In this document: positions 17,137 through 25,029 of the stretch, one piece after another
Layout: each line of letters begins with the position of its first letter
Numbering within the stretch: position 1 is the stretch's first letter
DNA from: Fimenecus sp051881435
GTDB lineage: Bacteria; Bacillota; Clostridia; Oscillospirales; Acutalibacteraceae
Direction of reading: 5' to 3'
Length of the DNA: 64,000 bases
NCBI GenBank assembly: GCA_051881435.1
Contig: JBJEPW010000001.1
Coordinates: 5,178-69,177 of the forward strand
Program-made: the position numbers and the translations under genes
Notes under the pieces: model-generated
Database searches by the model: none
Seen by the model: the letters and a program-made list of their open reading frames with translations, nothing else
What the model was told of the DNA's origin: nothing

Positions 17137-18189
17137 ATGAACATTTTCGTAGTCAATATACTGTTGACGATGCTTTGGGGCTTTATTCTGCTTAAAATAA
17201 AACCTACCAAAACAAAAAGAAAACTTTATATTGCTCTTATGAGTTTCAATTGGATATTGATCTCGGGACTTCGCGGTATGAGCGTGGGCGCTGATACGCT
17301 TTCCTACCGCAGACGTTTTGAACGCACTCTTTCTACACCGTGGAGCAAATTATTTGAAAACTTTTATGTTGTGTATGTCAACGAAGACGGTAAAGACCCG
17401 GGCTATTCCGTATTTGAAAAGCTTGTGCAGATTTTTACACAAAATTATCAGGTTTATCTTTTGATTGTAGCGGCGGTGTTTTTTATAGGCTTGGCGTTTT
17501 GGGTTTACCGTTATTCGTCTGAGCCTTGTATGAGCTACCTAATTTTTTCAGCATTTTTGTTCGGATTTTATGCATTAACAGGCTTACGTCAGACCATTGC
17601 CACGGTGCTTGTGGTATTTATCGGCACAAAGCTTATCGAAAAGCGAAAACTGATACCGTTTTTGCTGGTTGTGCTTGCGGCGTTTACCGTGCACAAATCC
17701 GCCATATGCTTTTTACCGTTTTACTTCCTTTCCCTTGTACCTATAAATAAAAAAAGTATTTTTGCAGTGCTTTGTGCAACGCCGATTATGTTTGCATGTA
17801 AGGACCAAATTTTCCGCGTTGTAGGCTATTTGGCCGGATATGAATATGATGAACTTGCCAACCACGGTGCGTACGGCTTTACCTTTATGTATATCGCCGT
17901 TACGGTTGTTATGCTGGTTTTATTAAAACATATTCGCGAAAAATGCCCGCATTATAAAATGTATTATAACGCATTGTTTTTGGGACTTTTGTTCTTGCCG
18001 TTGGTATTTGTTAACCCTACGGCGATGCGTGTGGTGCAGTATTATTCGCTGTTTTTGATGCTTTCTGTGCCCGAGATTGTACGGGCTTTCGACAAGAAAA
18101 CAAGTAAAGTTATTTACACTTTGATGCTTGTTGTACTGTTTTCCGCAAGTAATGTGTATAGCTATGAATATGTATTCTTCTGGCAGTAG
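17137..18189 (+). CDS. EpsG-family polysaccharide polymerase (tandem copy 3)
   Basis: The third 350-residue member. SGLRGMSVGADTLSYR, GKDPGYSVFEKLVQIF, LTGLRQTIATVLVVFIGTKLI, FTVHKSAICFLPFYFL and VFVNPTAMRVVQYYSLF are almost identical to copy 2, and the end is again FFWQ. Divergence between copies is concentrated in the first 60 and last 35 residues and around residues 200-225. All three frames are intact, which argues for retained function rather than decay. It is followed by a glycosyltransferase and the flippase. Confidence 0.87.
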   Translation: MNIFVVNILLTMLWGFILLKIKPTKTKRKLYIALMSFNWILISGLRGMSVGADTLSYRRRFERTLSTPWSKLFENFYVVYVNEDGKDPGYSVFEKLVQIFTQNYQVYLLIVAAVFFIGLAFWVYRYSSEPCMSYLIFSAFLFGFYALTGLRQTIATVLVVFIGTKLIEKRKLIPFLLVVLAAFTVHKSAICFLPFYFLSLVPINKKSIFAVLCATPIMFACKDQIFRVVGYLAGYEYDELANHGAYGFTFMYIAVTVVMLVLLKHIREKCPHYKMYYNALFLGLLFLPLVFVNPTAMRVVQYYSLFLMLSVPEIVRAFDKKTSKVIYTLMLVVLFSASNVYSYEYVFFWQ

Positions 18190-18204
18190 AGAGGAGTTGT
18201 GCAT

Positions 18205-19353
18205 TTGAAAAAAATATACTATCTTTGCTATTTTGATATTCCCGAACACGCCGACCAACAGCGCAATTTCGTGCTTGCGGCGACAACAAAATCCACTTAT
18301 ATTGCAGAGGCCTTTGTGAAAGCAGGTTACGAAGTGGAAATCGTTTCGGCGGCGGGAACCTGCGGCGGAAGCTTTTGCCCCGGCAGTGTAACGCAGCTCT
18401 GCGAAAATCTGACATTGCGTTTGTTTGACGCGAAACCTGCAAAAACAACCGTTCAGCGTGTTCTTGCGCGCAGTTTTCTTAAAAAACAGTTAAAATCTTA
18501 TCTTTTGACAAATGTAACTGAAGATGATATATTGCTTGTATATCATTCTCTTGGCTATATGGATTTGGTAAAGGAGTTACGCAGCAAAATAAATTGCAAA
18601 ATTTGCTTAGATGTGGAGGAGATTTACGGCGATGTAATCGGCGATGAAAAGGTTAAACAAAAAGAGCTTTCTTTTTTCCCTTGTGCCGACAGTTATCTTT
18701 TCCCCACAGAGCTTTTAAGCAGAAAAGTGAATTTGAACGGCAAACCCGAGGCGGTAATTTACGGAACATACGAAAATCCGAAATCCTTTACATCACTTTT
18801 TGACGACGGTAAAATTCATTGTGTATATGCCGGCGTGTTAGAGCCTCGAAAAGGCGCAGGCACGGCAATTGCCGCTGCGGAATTTCTGCCTGAAAACTAT
18901 CATATCCATATTATCGGCTTTGGCAGGGCAGAGGATGTGGCGGAAATTCAAAAACAGGTTGCCGAAATGTCCGCAAAAACCGAATGTACCGTCACCTTTG
19001 ACGGCAAAAAAAGCGGTGACGAATATTTGCAGTTTTTGCAAAGCTGTCAGATTGGCTTCGTTACGCAAAATGCCGATGCGGCGTTTAACGAAACCTCTTT
19101 TCCATCAAAGGTGCTTTCTTATCTTTCCAACGGGCTTCGGGTGGTTTCGGTACGCATCAAAGCCATTGCGACCTCAAAGGTTGCCGATTTGCTGTATTTT
19201 TATGACGGAGACAGTCCCAAAGCGGTCGCAGACGCCATACAGTCGATTGACTTTTCGGACGGGTATGACAGCCGAAAGTGCCTTTCGGATTTGGATGCTT
19301 CTTTTATTGCAGACTGTGAAAAACTAACCGCGCGCGAAGGTGTGAATACATGA
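18205..19353 (+). CDS. glycosyltransferase, GT4-like
   Basis: A 382-residue protein starting MKKIYYLCYFDIPEH if TTG 18205 is used; GAGGAG ends eight bases before it. GTG 18199 is in frame but only two bases from that site. The N-terminal half has AFVKAGYEVEIVSA; the C-terminal half has CVYAGVLEPRKGAGTAI, YHIHIIGFGRAEDV and ETSFPSKVLSYLSNGLRVVS, a typical nucleotide-sugar binding arrangement. It ends in ATGA, overlapping the flippase start. It would be the last glycosyl transfer enzyme of the first cluster. Confidence 0.82.
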   Translation: MKKIYYLCYFDIPEHADQQRNFVLAATTKSTYIAEAFVKAGYEVEIVSAAGTCGGSFCPGSVTQLCENLTLRLFDAKPAKTTVQRVLARSFLKKQLKSYLLTNVTEDDILLVYHSLGYMDLVKELRSKINCKICLDVEEIYGDVIGDEKVKQKELSFFPCADSYLFPTELLSRKVNLNGKPEAVIYGTYENPKSFTSLFDDGKIHCVYAGVLEPRKGAGTAIAAAEFLPENYHIHIIGFGRAEDVAEIQKQVAEMSAKTECTVTFDGKKSGDEYLQFLQSCQIGFVTQNADAAFNETSFPSKVLSYLSNGLRVVSVRIKAIATSKVADLLYFYDGDSPKAVADAIQSIDFSDGYDSRKCLSDLDASFIADCEKLTAREGVNT

Positions 19354-20888
19354 ACAGAAAAATCGGAGTTATTTATTCTTATGTGCTGATGTTCGTTGAG
19401 GTTATCTCAGCAACCTTGTTCACACCGTTTTTAATTCGCTCTCTCGGGCAGTCGGAATACGGTGTATATCAGCTTGTCTATTCCGTCACGGCATATTTAA
19501 TGCTGTTGGACCTGGGTATCGGCAATGCGGTTATTCGGTATATGGCGAAATACCGTACGGAAAACAATAAAAAAAAGCAAGAGGAATTTTTGGGAATTGC
19601 CACGCTGTTTTACGGTATTATCGCTTTTATTGTACTGATTGTCGGCGCTGTGCTGTTGGTGATTTTCCCGACCGCATTTGCAAAAGGCTTAACGCCGGAG
19701 GAAATTTCTGTCGGAAGAAAGCTTTTGACGGTCACCATTCTCTCTACGGCGGTGACTTTGGGCACATCGAGCTTTGCCACCACCTTGATGGCATATGAAC
19801 GCTTTTCCTTTTCAAAGGGATTGAGCATTTTGTTTTCCCTTTTGAAAATAATTTTTTCGTTAATCGCATTGTTGCTCGGTATGCGCTCTTTGGGCGTTGT
19901 GATGGTGCATTTCATCTCCAATGTGCTGACGCGCGGTGCATATACCGTGTTCGTACTGTTTAAACTTAAACTGAAACCGAAATTTAAAAATCCCGATTTC
20001 GGATTTGTGAAAGAAACGGTTTCCTATTCCGCATTTGTGCTTTTACAAATGATTGCCACGCAGATAAACTCCATGACAGATTCGGTGCTTTTAGGCATTT
20101 TGGCAAAGGGCTCTTCGGTGATTATCGCCGTGTACGGAGCAGGCGCACAGATTGTGCAATATTTCAAAACCGTTGCAAGTCATATTAACAGCGTGTTAAT
20201 GGCAGGCGTGGTGCGCTTGGTAGAAAGCGGCGCAAATGCTAAGGCATTGCAAAACGAAATGGTGCGTATCGGCAGAATTGTTTTTATGATGCTCGGTATG
20301 GTTTTTACGGTTTTTCTTGTCAACGGTACCGATTTTATGGTATTATGGGCAGGGGAAAACTATCGGCAGGGCTATATGGTAGCCGTGGCGATTATGGCGC
20401 CCACAATGTTTACCCTTGTGCAGTCTATCGGCAATCAGATTTTGTGGGCGATGAATAAGCACCGTACGCAAGCGGTGGTGCAAATTGTTTCTGCGCTGAT
20501 TAACATTGTATTAACCGCATTTTTAATTAAATGGAATCCGCTTATCGGCGCGGTTATCGGCTCTGTGATTGCGTTGACTGTCGGCGATGTTCTTTGTATG
20601 AATGTTATGTTCAAAAAAGAAATCGGCATAAGCTTAATCGGCTATTATATGGGGCTTTTCAAAGGCATTTTACCGTCGCTTTTGCTTTCCGGCGGGGCAG
20701 GGCTCTTGTTCAATTTGATTGGGCTCTCCAAATTCGGTTGGCTCGGTTTTATTGTAAATTGCGGCGTGATGGTGTTGGTATATGGCATTTGTATGCTGAT
20801 CTTTGGTATGAATACATCCGAAAAACGGATGATTTTCAATATATTCAAAAAAATTTTTGTAAAACTGCATTTGATAAAAGGAGAATGA
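19350..20888 (+). CDS. Wzx-type repeat-unit flippase (MOP/MATE superfamily)
   Basis: A 512-residue polytopic protein of the polysaccharide transporter family, which flips undecaprenyl-diphosphate-linked repeat units to the outer leaflet. The start GVIYSYVLMFVEVISATLFTPFLIRSLGQSEYGVYQLVYS is characteristic of the family, and GNAVIRYMAKYR and about 12-14 membrane segments follow. The start overlaps the preceding stop (ATGA). With the initiating transferase and EpsG-like polymerases, this makes the first cluster a complete Wzx/Wzy-dependent system apart from a co-polymerase. Confidence 0.92.
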   Translation: MNRKIGVIYSYVLMFVEVISATLFTPFLIRSLGQSEYGVYQLVYSVTAYLMLLDLGIGNAVIRYMAKYRTENNKKKQEEFLGIATLFYGIIAFIVLIVGAVLLVIFPTAFAKGLTPEEISVGRKLLTVTILSTAVTLGTSSFATTLMAYERFSFSKGLSILFSLLKIIFSLIALLLGMRSLGVVMVHFISNVLTRGAYTVFVLFKLKLKPKFKNPDFGFVKETVSYSAFVLLQMIATQINSMTDSVLLGILAKGSSVIIAVYGAGAQIVQYFKTVASHINSVLMAGVVRLVESGANAKALQNEMVRIGRIVFMMLGMVFTVFLVNGTDFMVLWAGENYRQGYMVAVAIMAPTMFTLVQSIGNQILWAMNKHRTQAVVQIVSALINIVLTAFLIKWNPLIGAVIGSVIALTVGDVLCMNVMFKKEIGISLIGYYMGLFKGILPSLLLSGGAGLLFNLIGLSKFGWLGFIVNCGVMVLVYGICMLIFGMNTSEKRMIFNIFKKIFVKLHLIKGE

Positions 20889-20891
20889 CTT

Positions 20892-21929
20892 ATGTTTAAA
20901 GACAAAACCTTAATGATAACAGGCGGTACGGGCTCATTCGGCAATACGGTGCTTCGTCGCTTTTTGCAAACGGATATAGGCGAAATCCGTGTATTTTCCC
21001 GTGATGAGAAAAAGCAGGACGATATGCGCCATGAGTTCCAGCAGACAATGCCCGAGGTCAGCGATAAGTTAAAATTCTACATCGGCGATGTTCGTGATTT
21101 GCAGTCGGTAAAGAATGCAATGCACGGTGTTGACTATATTTTCCATGCCGCAGCATTAAAGCAGGTGCCCTCCTGCGAGTTTTTCCCCGTTGAAGCGGTT
21201 AAAACTAATGTTTTGGGTACTGATAATGTGCTCACCGCCGCTATTGAAGAGGGCGTAAAGTGTGTTATCTGCCTTTCTACCGACAAGGCGGCATATCCCG
21301 TAAACGCTATGGGTACATCAAAAGCGATGATGGAAAAGGTTGTTGTGGCAAAATCCAGAACAGTTGCACCTGAAAAGACAAAAATCTGCTGCACCCGTTA
21401 CGGTAATGTGCTGTGCTCACGCGGTTCTGTTGTGCCGCTGTGGATTGACCAAATCCGTGAGGGCAAGCCCATAACCATTACAGAACCGGCTATGACAAGA
21501 TTTGTAATGAGCCTTGAAGAAGCAGTTGACCTTGTGCTGTTCGCATTCCGGAACGGCGAAAGCGGTGATATTCTCGTTCAGAAAGCGCCTGCATGTACCA
21601 TTGAAGTGCTGGCACAGGCTGTTAAAGAGCTGTTCGCACCCGATACGGAAATTAAGGTTATCGGTATTCGCCACGGTGAAAAAATGTATGAGACGCTCCT
21701 TACAAACGAGGAGTGCGCAAATGCTATTGATATGGGCGATTTCTACCGTGTGCCTGCGGACAAGCGCTCATTAAACTACGATAAATACTTCAAGGACGGC
21801 GACAAAAAGCGCAACACCTTGACCGAATTTAACTCCAACAACACCGACCTTTGGACAGTAGAACAGGTTAAAGAAAAGCTTCTTTCCTTGAAATACATTC
21901 AAGATGAACTTGCTAATTGGGAGAAATAA
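20892..21929 (+). CDS. capE: UDP-GlcNAc 4,6-dehydratase/5-epimerase (CapE/FnlA-like)
   Basis: A 345-residue short-chain dehydrogenase that starts UDP-N-acetyl-L-fucosamine synthesis by converting UDP-GlcNAc to a 4-keto-6-deoxy L-configured intermediate. The NADP site is ITGGTGSFGNTVLRRF. VFSRDEKKQDDMRHEF is the family hallmark, followed by FHAAALKQVPSCEFFP, a Met replacing the usual catalytic Tyr (NAMGTSKAMMEK), and CTRYGNVLCSRGSVVPL. Strong GGAG lies before the ATG. It is followed at once by the reductase and the 2-epimerase that finish the pathway. Confidence 0.93.
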   Translation: MFKDKTLMITGGTGSFGNTVLRRFLQTDIGEIRVFSRDEKKQDDMRHEFQQTMPEVSDKLKFYIGDVRDLQSVKNAMHGVDYIFHAAALKQVPSCEFFPVEAVKTNVLGTDNVLTAAIEEGVKCVICLSTDKAAYPVNAMGTSKAMMEKVVVAKSRTVAPEKTKICCTRYGNVLCSRGSVVPLWIDQIREGKPITITEPAMTRFVMSLEEAVDLVLFAFRNGESGDILVQKAPACTIEVLAQAVKELFAPDTEIKVIGIRHGEKMYETLLTNEECANAIDMGDFYRVPADKRSLNYDKYFKDGDKKRNTLTEFNSNNTDLWTVEQVKEKLLSLKYIQDELANWEK

Positions 21930-21933
21930 GACG

Positions 21934-23079
21934 ATGAAAATTTTAGTCACCGGCGCAAACGGCTTTGTCGGTAAAAATTTAATTGCAACGCTTAAAAATA
22001 TTCGTGACGGAAAGGACAAATCTCACGGTTTGCCAACGGATTTGGAAATTTTCGCCTATGATTTGGGTGTTCCCGAAGAGGATTTTGAGCGGTACTGCGC
22101 CGAATGTGATTTCGTTTACAATTTGGTCGGCGTGCATCGCCCGAAAGACGAAAGCGAGTTTATGAAAGGCAATTTCGGCTTTTTGACTACGCTTTTGGAT
22201 ACACTTAAAAAGTATAACAACACTTGTCCCATTCTGTTTTCTTCCTCTATTCAGGCTGAATTTCAAAATCCCTATGGGGAAAGTAAGCGGGCGGCGGAAG
22301 AAGCCTTGTTCAAATACGGCGAGGAAACAGGTGCAAAGGTGATTATCTACCGTTTTCCCAATTTGTTCGGTAAATGGTGCAGACCGAATTACAACAGCGT
22401 TGTGGCAACTTTTTGCAACAATATTGCCAACGGTCTGCCTATTGAAATCCGCGACCGTAATTATGAAATGACGCTTTTGTATATTGACGATGTGGTTGAT
22501 GAGCTTTTGAGAGCGCTCAAAGGCGATGAAACAAAAAACGGTGAGTTTTGCGCCGTTCCTGTTTTCCATAAAGCCACTCTCGGTGAAATTGCGGATTTGA
22601 TTTATTCTTTCAAGGAGAGCCGTGAAAATAAGCTTGTGCCTGATATGACAGAGGGAAGCTTTTCAAAGAAATTGTACAGCACTTATCTTTCATATCTTCC
22701 CAAGGACGGTTTTTCCTATCCTTTGAAAATGAATGTGGATGAAAGAGGCTCGTTTACGGAAATTTTGAGAACGGTAAACAACGGTCAGTTTTCGGTGAAC
22801 ATTTCAAAGCCCGGTATTACAAAAGGTCAGCATTGGCATCACACGAAAAACGAAAAATTCCTCGTTGTCAGCGGTAAGGGCGTTATCCGCTTCCGCAAAA
22901 TTGACAGCGATGAAGTGATTGAATACTTTGTTTCGGGAGATAAATTAGAAGTTGTGGATATTCCCACGGGCTATACCCACAACATTGAAAATTTGGGTGA
23001 TACGGATATGGTCACATTTATGTGGTGCAATGAGTGCTTTAACCCCGAAAAACCCGATACATTTTTTGAGGTGGTATAA
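21934..23079 (+). CDS. capF: CapF/FnlB-like 4-keto reductase with C-terminal cupin
   Basis: A 381-residue two-domain enzyme, second step to UDP-L-FucNAc. The N-terminal SDR domain has VTGANGFVGKNLIATL, FVYNLVGVHRP and YGESKRAAEEAL. The C-terminal cupin has ERGSFTEILRT, TKGQHWHHTKNEKFLVVSG (metal-binding His) and TGYTHNIENLGD. Both domains look intact. ATG 21934 begins the Rossmann strand; the upstream in-frame ATG at 21904 lies within capE. Four bases separate it from capE and two from capG. Confidence 0.93.
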   Translation: MKILVTGANGFVGKNLIATLKNIRDGKDKSHGLPTDLEIFAYDLGVPEEDFERYCAECDFVYNLVGVHRPKDESEFMKGNFGFLTTLLDTLKKYNNTCPILFSSSIQAEFQNPYGESKRAAEEALFKYGEETGAKVIIYRFPNLFGKWCRPNYNSVVATFCNNIANGLPIEIRDRNYEMTLLYIDDVVDELLRALKGDETKNGEFCAVPVFHKATLGEIADLIYSFKESRENKLVPDMTEGSFSKKLYSTYLSYLPKDGFSYPLKMNVDERGSFTEILRTVNNGQFSVNISKPGITKGQHWHHTKNEKFLVVSGKGVIRFRKIDSDEVIEYFVSGDKLEVVDIPTGYTHNIENLGDTDMVTFMWCNECFNPEKPDTFFEVV

Positions 23080-23081
23080 AA

Positions 23082-24266
23082 ATGGACATAAGAACAGATT
23101 ATTCCGATGTGAAATTCCAAAACAATGGGAAATTAAAACTCTTGATTATCGTCGGAACACGGCCGGAAATTATCCGTTTGGCGGCGGTTATCGACAAGTG
23201 CCGTAAATATTTTGACTGTATTCTTGCTCACACGGGACAGAACTATGATTACAACCTCAACGGAGTATTCTTTAAGGATTTAAAGCTTAAAGAGCCTGAG
23301 GTGTATATGGACGCCGTCGGTGATGACCTTGGTGCAACCGTAGGCAATATCATAAACGCCTCCTATAAGCTGATGACGCAGATTAAGCCCGACGCGCTGT
23401 TGATATTAGGCGATACAAACTCCTGCCTTTCCGCAATTCCTGCGAAAAGACTCCATATTCCCATATTCCATATGGAGGCGGGCAACCGTTGTAAGGATGA
23501 GTGCCTGCCTGAGGAAACCAACCGCCGTATAGTTGATATTATTGCTGATGTGAATATGGCGTATTCAGAGCATGCACGCCGCTATCTTGCAGATTGCGGT
23601 CTGCCGAAAGAGCGCACTTATGTTACAGGCTCACCCATGGCAGAGGTACTGCATAATAATTTAGAAGAAATTGAAAAATCAGATATTCACGCGCGGTTAG
23701 GGCTTCAAAAGGGCAAATATATTTTGCTTTCCGCACACCGTGAGGAAAATCTTGATACAGAAAAGAATTTCCTTTCCCTGTTCAATGCCATCAACAAAAC
23801 TGCGGAAAAATACGATATGCCCATACTTTATTCCTGCCATCCGCGCAGTAAAAAGCGTCTTGCAGAGAGCGGTTTTAAGCTTGATAGCCGTGTAATTCAG
23901 CATGAGCCCTTGGGCTTCCACGATTACAACTGCCTGCAAATGAACGCTTTTGCCGTGGTTTCGGATTCAGGCACATTGCCTGAGGAGAGCTCGTATTTTA
24001 CAAGTGTCGGCAAGCCGTTCCCCGCTGTTTGTATCCGTACCTCCACTGAGCGCCCCGAGGCGCTTGATAAAGCCTGCTTTGTGCTTGCGGGTATTGATGA
24101 AAAATCCCTTTTGCAGGCCATTGAAACGGCTGTGGAAATGAATAAAAACGGCGATTTAGGCATTCCCGTACCTGATTATATTGATGAGAATGTATCGTCA
24201 AAGGTTGTTAAAATTGTTCAGTCTTATACAGGCATAGTTGATAAGATGGTTTGGAGAAAGTATTAA
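23082..24266 (+). CDS. capG: UDP-N-acetylglucosamine 2-epimerase type (CapG/FnlC-like)
   Basis: A 394-residue non-hydrolysing 2-epimerase that completes UDP-L-FucNAc. Motifs are IIVGTRPEIIRLAAVI, LAHTGQNYDYNL, HMEAGNRCKDECLPEETNRRIVD, LSAHREENLD and VVSDSGTLPEESSYF. The RCKDECLPEETNR form, rather than the RTGD form of ordinary WecB, marks the L-FucNAc branch. It is the third consecutive gene of this pathway, so the surface polymer, or the one made by the second cluster, probably contains L-FucNAc. Confidence 0.93.
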   Translation: MDIRTDYSDVKFQNNGKLKLLIIVGTRPEIIRLAAVIDKCRKYFDCILAHTGQNYDYNLNGVFFKDLKLKEPEVYMDAVGDDLGATVGNIINASYKLMTQIKPDALLILGDTNSCLSAIPAKRLHIPIFHMEAGNRCKDECLPEETNRRIVDIIADVNMAYSEHARRYLADCGLPKERTYVTGSPMAEVLHNNLEEIEKSDIHARLGLQKGKYILLSAHREENLDTEKNFLSLFNAINKTAEKYDMPILYSCHPRSKKRLAESGFKLDSRVIQHEPLGFHDYNCLQMNAFAVVSDSGTLPEESSYFTSVGKPFPAVCIRTSTERPEALDKACFVLAGIDEKSLLQAIETAVEMNKNGDLGIPVPDYIDENVSSKVVKIVQSYTGIVDKMVWRKY

Positions 24267-24275
24267 GGCGATTAT

Positions 24276-24731
24276 ATGCGAAGAAAAGACAGAGAGATGA
24301 GCAGGGAGTTTGCAATAAGCGTTGCCGACAAATGCGAATACGCCGTGCTGTCGGTAATAACTCCCGATAGTAAGCCCTATGCAGTTGCTTTAAGCGTTGT
24401 CCGCGGCGGAGAGTATATGTATTTTCACTGCGCTGAAACGGGCGAGAAAATCGACTGTTTCAGGGCGAATCCCATAGGCTGTATGGTCTGTGTGGGCGAT
24501 ACCGAACGCCAAAAGGACAAGTTCACCACAAAATTTGAGTCGGCGGTAATAAAGGGCAGGCTTTTTGAGGTTACGGACGAAGAAGAAAAAATATTCGCAC
24601 TTAAAATCCTTTGCGAGCGCCATACGCCTGAAAATATGCCCAATTTCGACGAGGCAATAAAGAAAAGTCTTGCACGCACGGCAATTTGGAAAATGTCTAT
24701 TGACGAAATTACGGGCAAATGCAAAAAATAA
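24276..24731 (+). CDS. NimA-like pyridoxamine 5'-phosphate oxidase-fold protein
   Basis: A 151-residue flavin-binding split-barrel protein. The start MRRKDREM is the conserved opening of NimA-type proteins, which reduce or bind nitro compounds; AVALSVVRGGEYMYFHCA, KIDCFRANPIGCMVCVG, KFTTKFESAVIKGRLFEV and TAIWKMSIDEITGK follow. Nine bases downstream of capG, it is probably cotranscribed but has no evident role in glycan synthesis. Its usual substrate in vivo is unknown, so a resistance label would be overreach. A hairpin follows the stop. Confidence 0.85.
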   Translation: MRRKDREMSREFAISVADKCEYAVLSVITPDSKPYAVALSVVRGGEYMYFHCAETGEKIDCFRANPIGCMVCVGDTERQKDKFTTKFESAVIKGRLFEVTDEEEKIFALKILCERHTPENMPNFDEAIKKSLARTAIWKMSIDEITGKCKK

Positions 24732-24735
24732 AAGA

Positions 24736-24757
24736 GGGACGATGATTTCATCGTCCC
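24736..24757 (+). terminator. perfect hairpin after the first polysaccharide operon
   Basis: GGGACGATGA (24736-24745) and TCATCGTCCC (24748-24757) pair perfectly around TT. No T-run of terminator quality follows, so it may be a weak terminator, an mRNA 3' end stabiliser, or part of the dispersed repeat that starts just downstream. Confidence 0.55.
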
Positions 24758-24855
24758 CTTAAAATTATACCAAAATCAGCAGTTAAGAATGTATGGTCGA
24801 TTCACGAATCGTCCGCAAAATCACGATAAAACTCACGGCGAGAACTAATTTTTGT

Positions 24856-24980
24856 CCCCTCTGACGAGGGGGCTGTCATTTTTGTAAAAAAATGACTGGG
24901 GGAGAGATTTTCAAAGGTCTAAAAACTTTTCTCTCCCTCCGTCTTTTGCTTCGCAAAATCCACCTCCCTCGTCAGAGGGA
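24856..24980. repeat. nested inverted-repeat element (MITE-like)
   Basis: The ends are a perfect 14-base inverted repeat, CCCTCTGACGAGGG (24857-24870) and CCCTCGTCAGAGGG (24966-24979). Inside lie further palindromes: a TCATTTTT/AAAAATGA hairpin near 24877-24894, GGGAGAG/CTCTCCC around 24900-24937, and TTTTGC-TTC-GCAAAA near 24944-24958. The element lies in the roughly 300-base gap between the two convergent units, and no gene is seen in it. Such elements are common between genes of gut Clostridia; mobility is inferred only from structure. Confidence 0.65.
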
Positions 24981-25029
24981 GGAAAAGGTTTGCTGTAATT
25001 CTCAACTTTCCATTTTCAACTTTCAATTT

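Noticed and set aside
24276..24731. Nitroimidazole resistance gene call
   Set aside because: The protein is only NimA-like in fold and N-terminus; many such proteins have no resistance role, so only the fold is reported.
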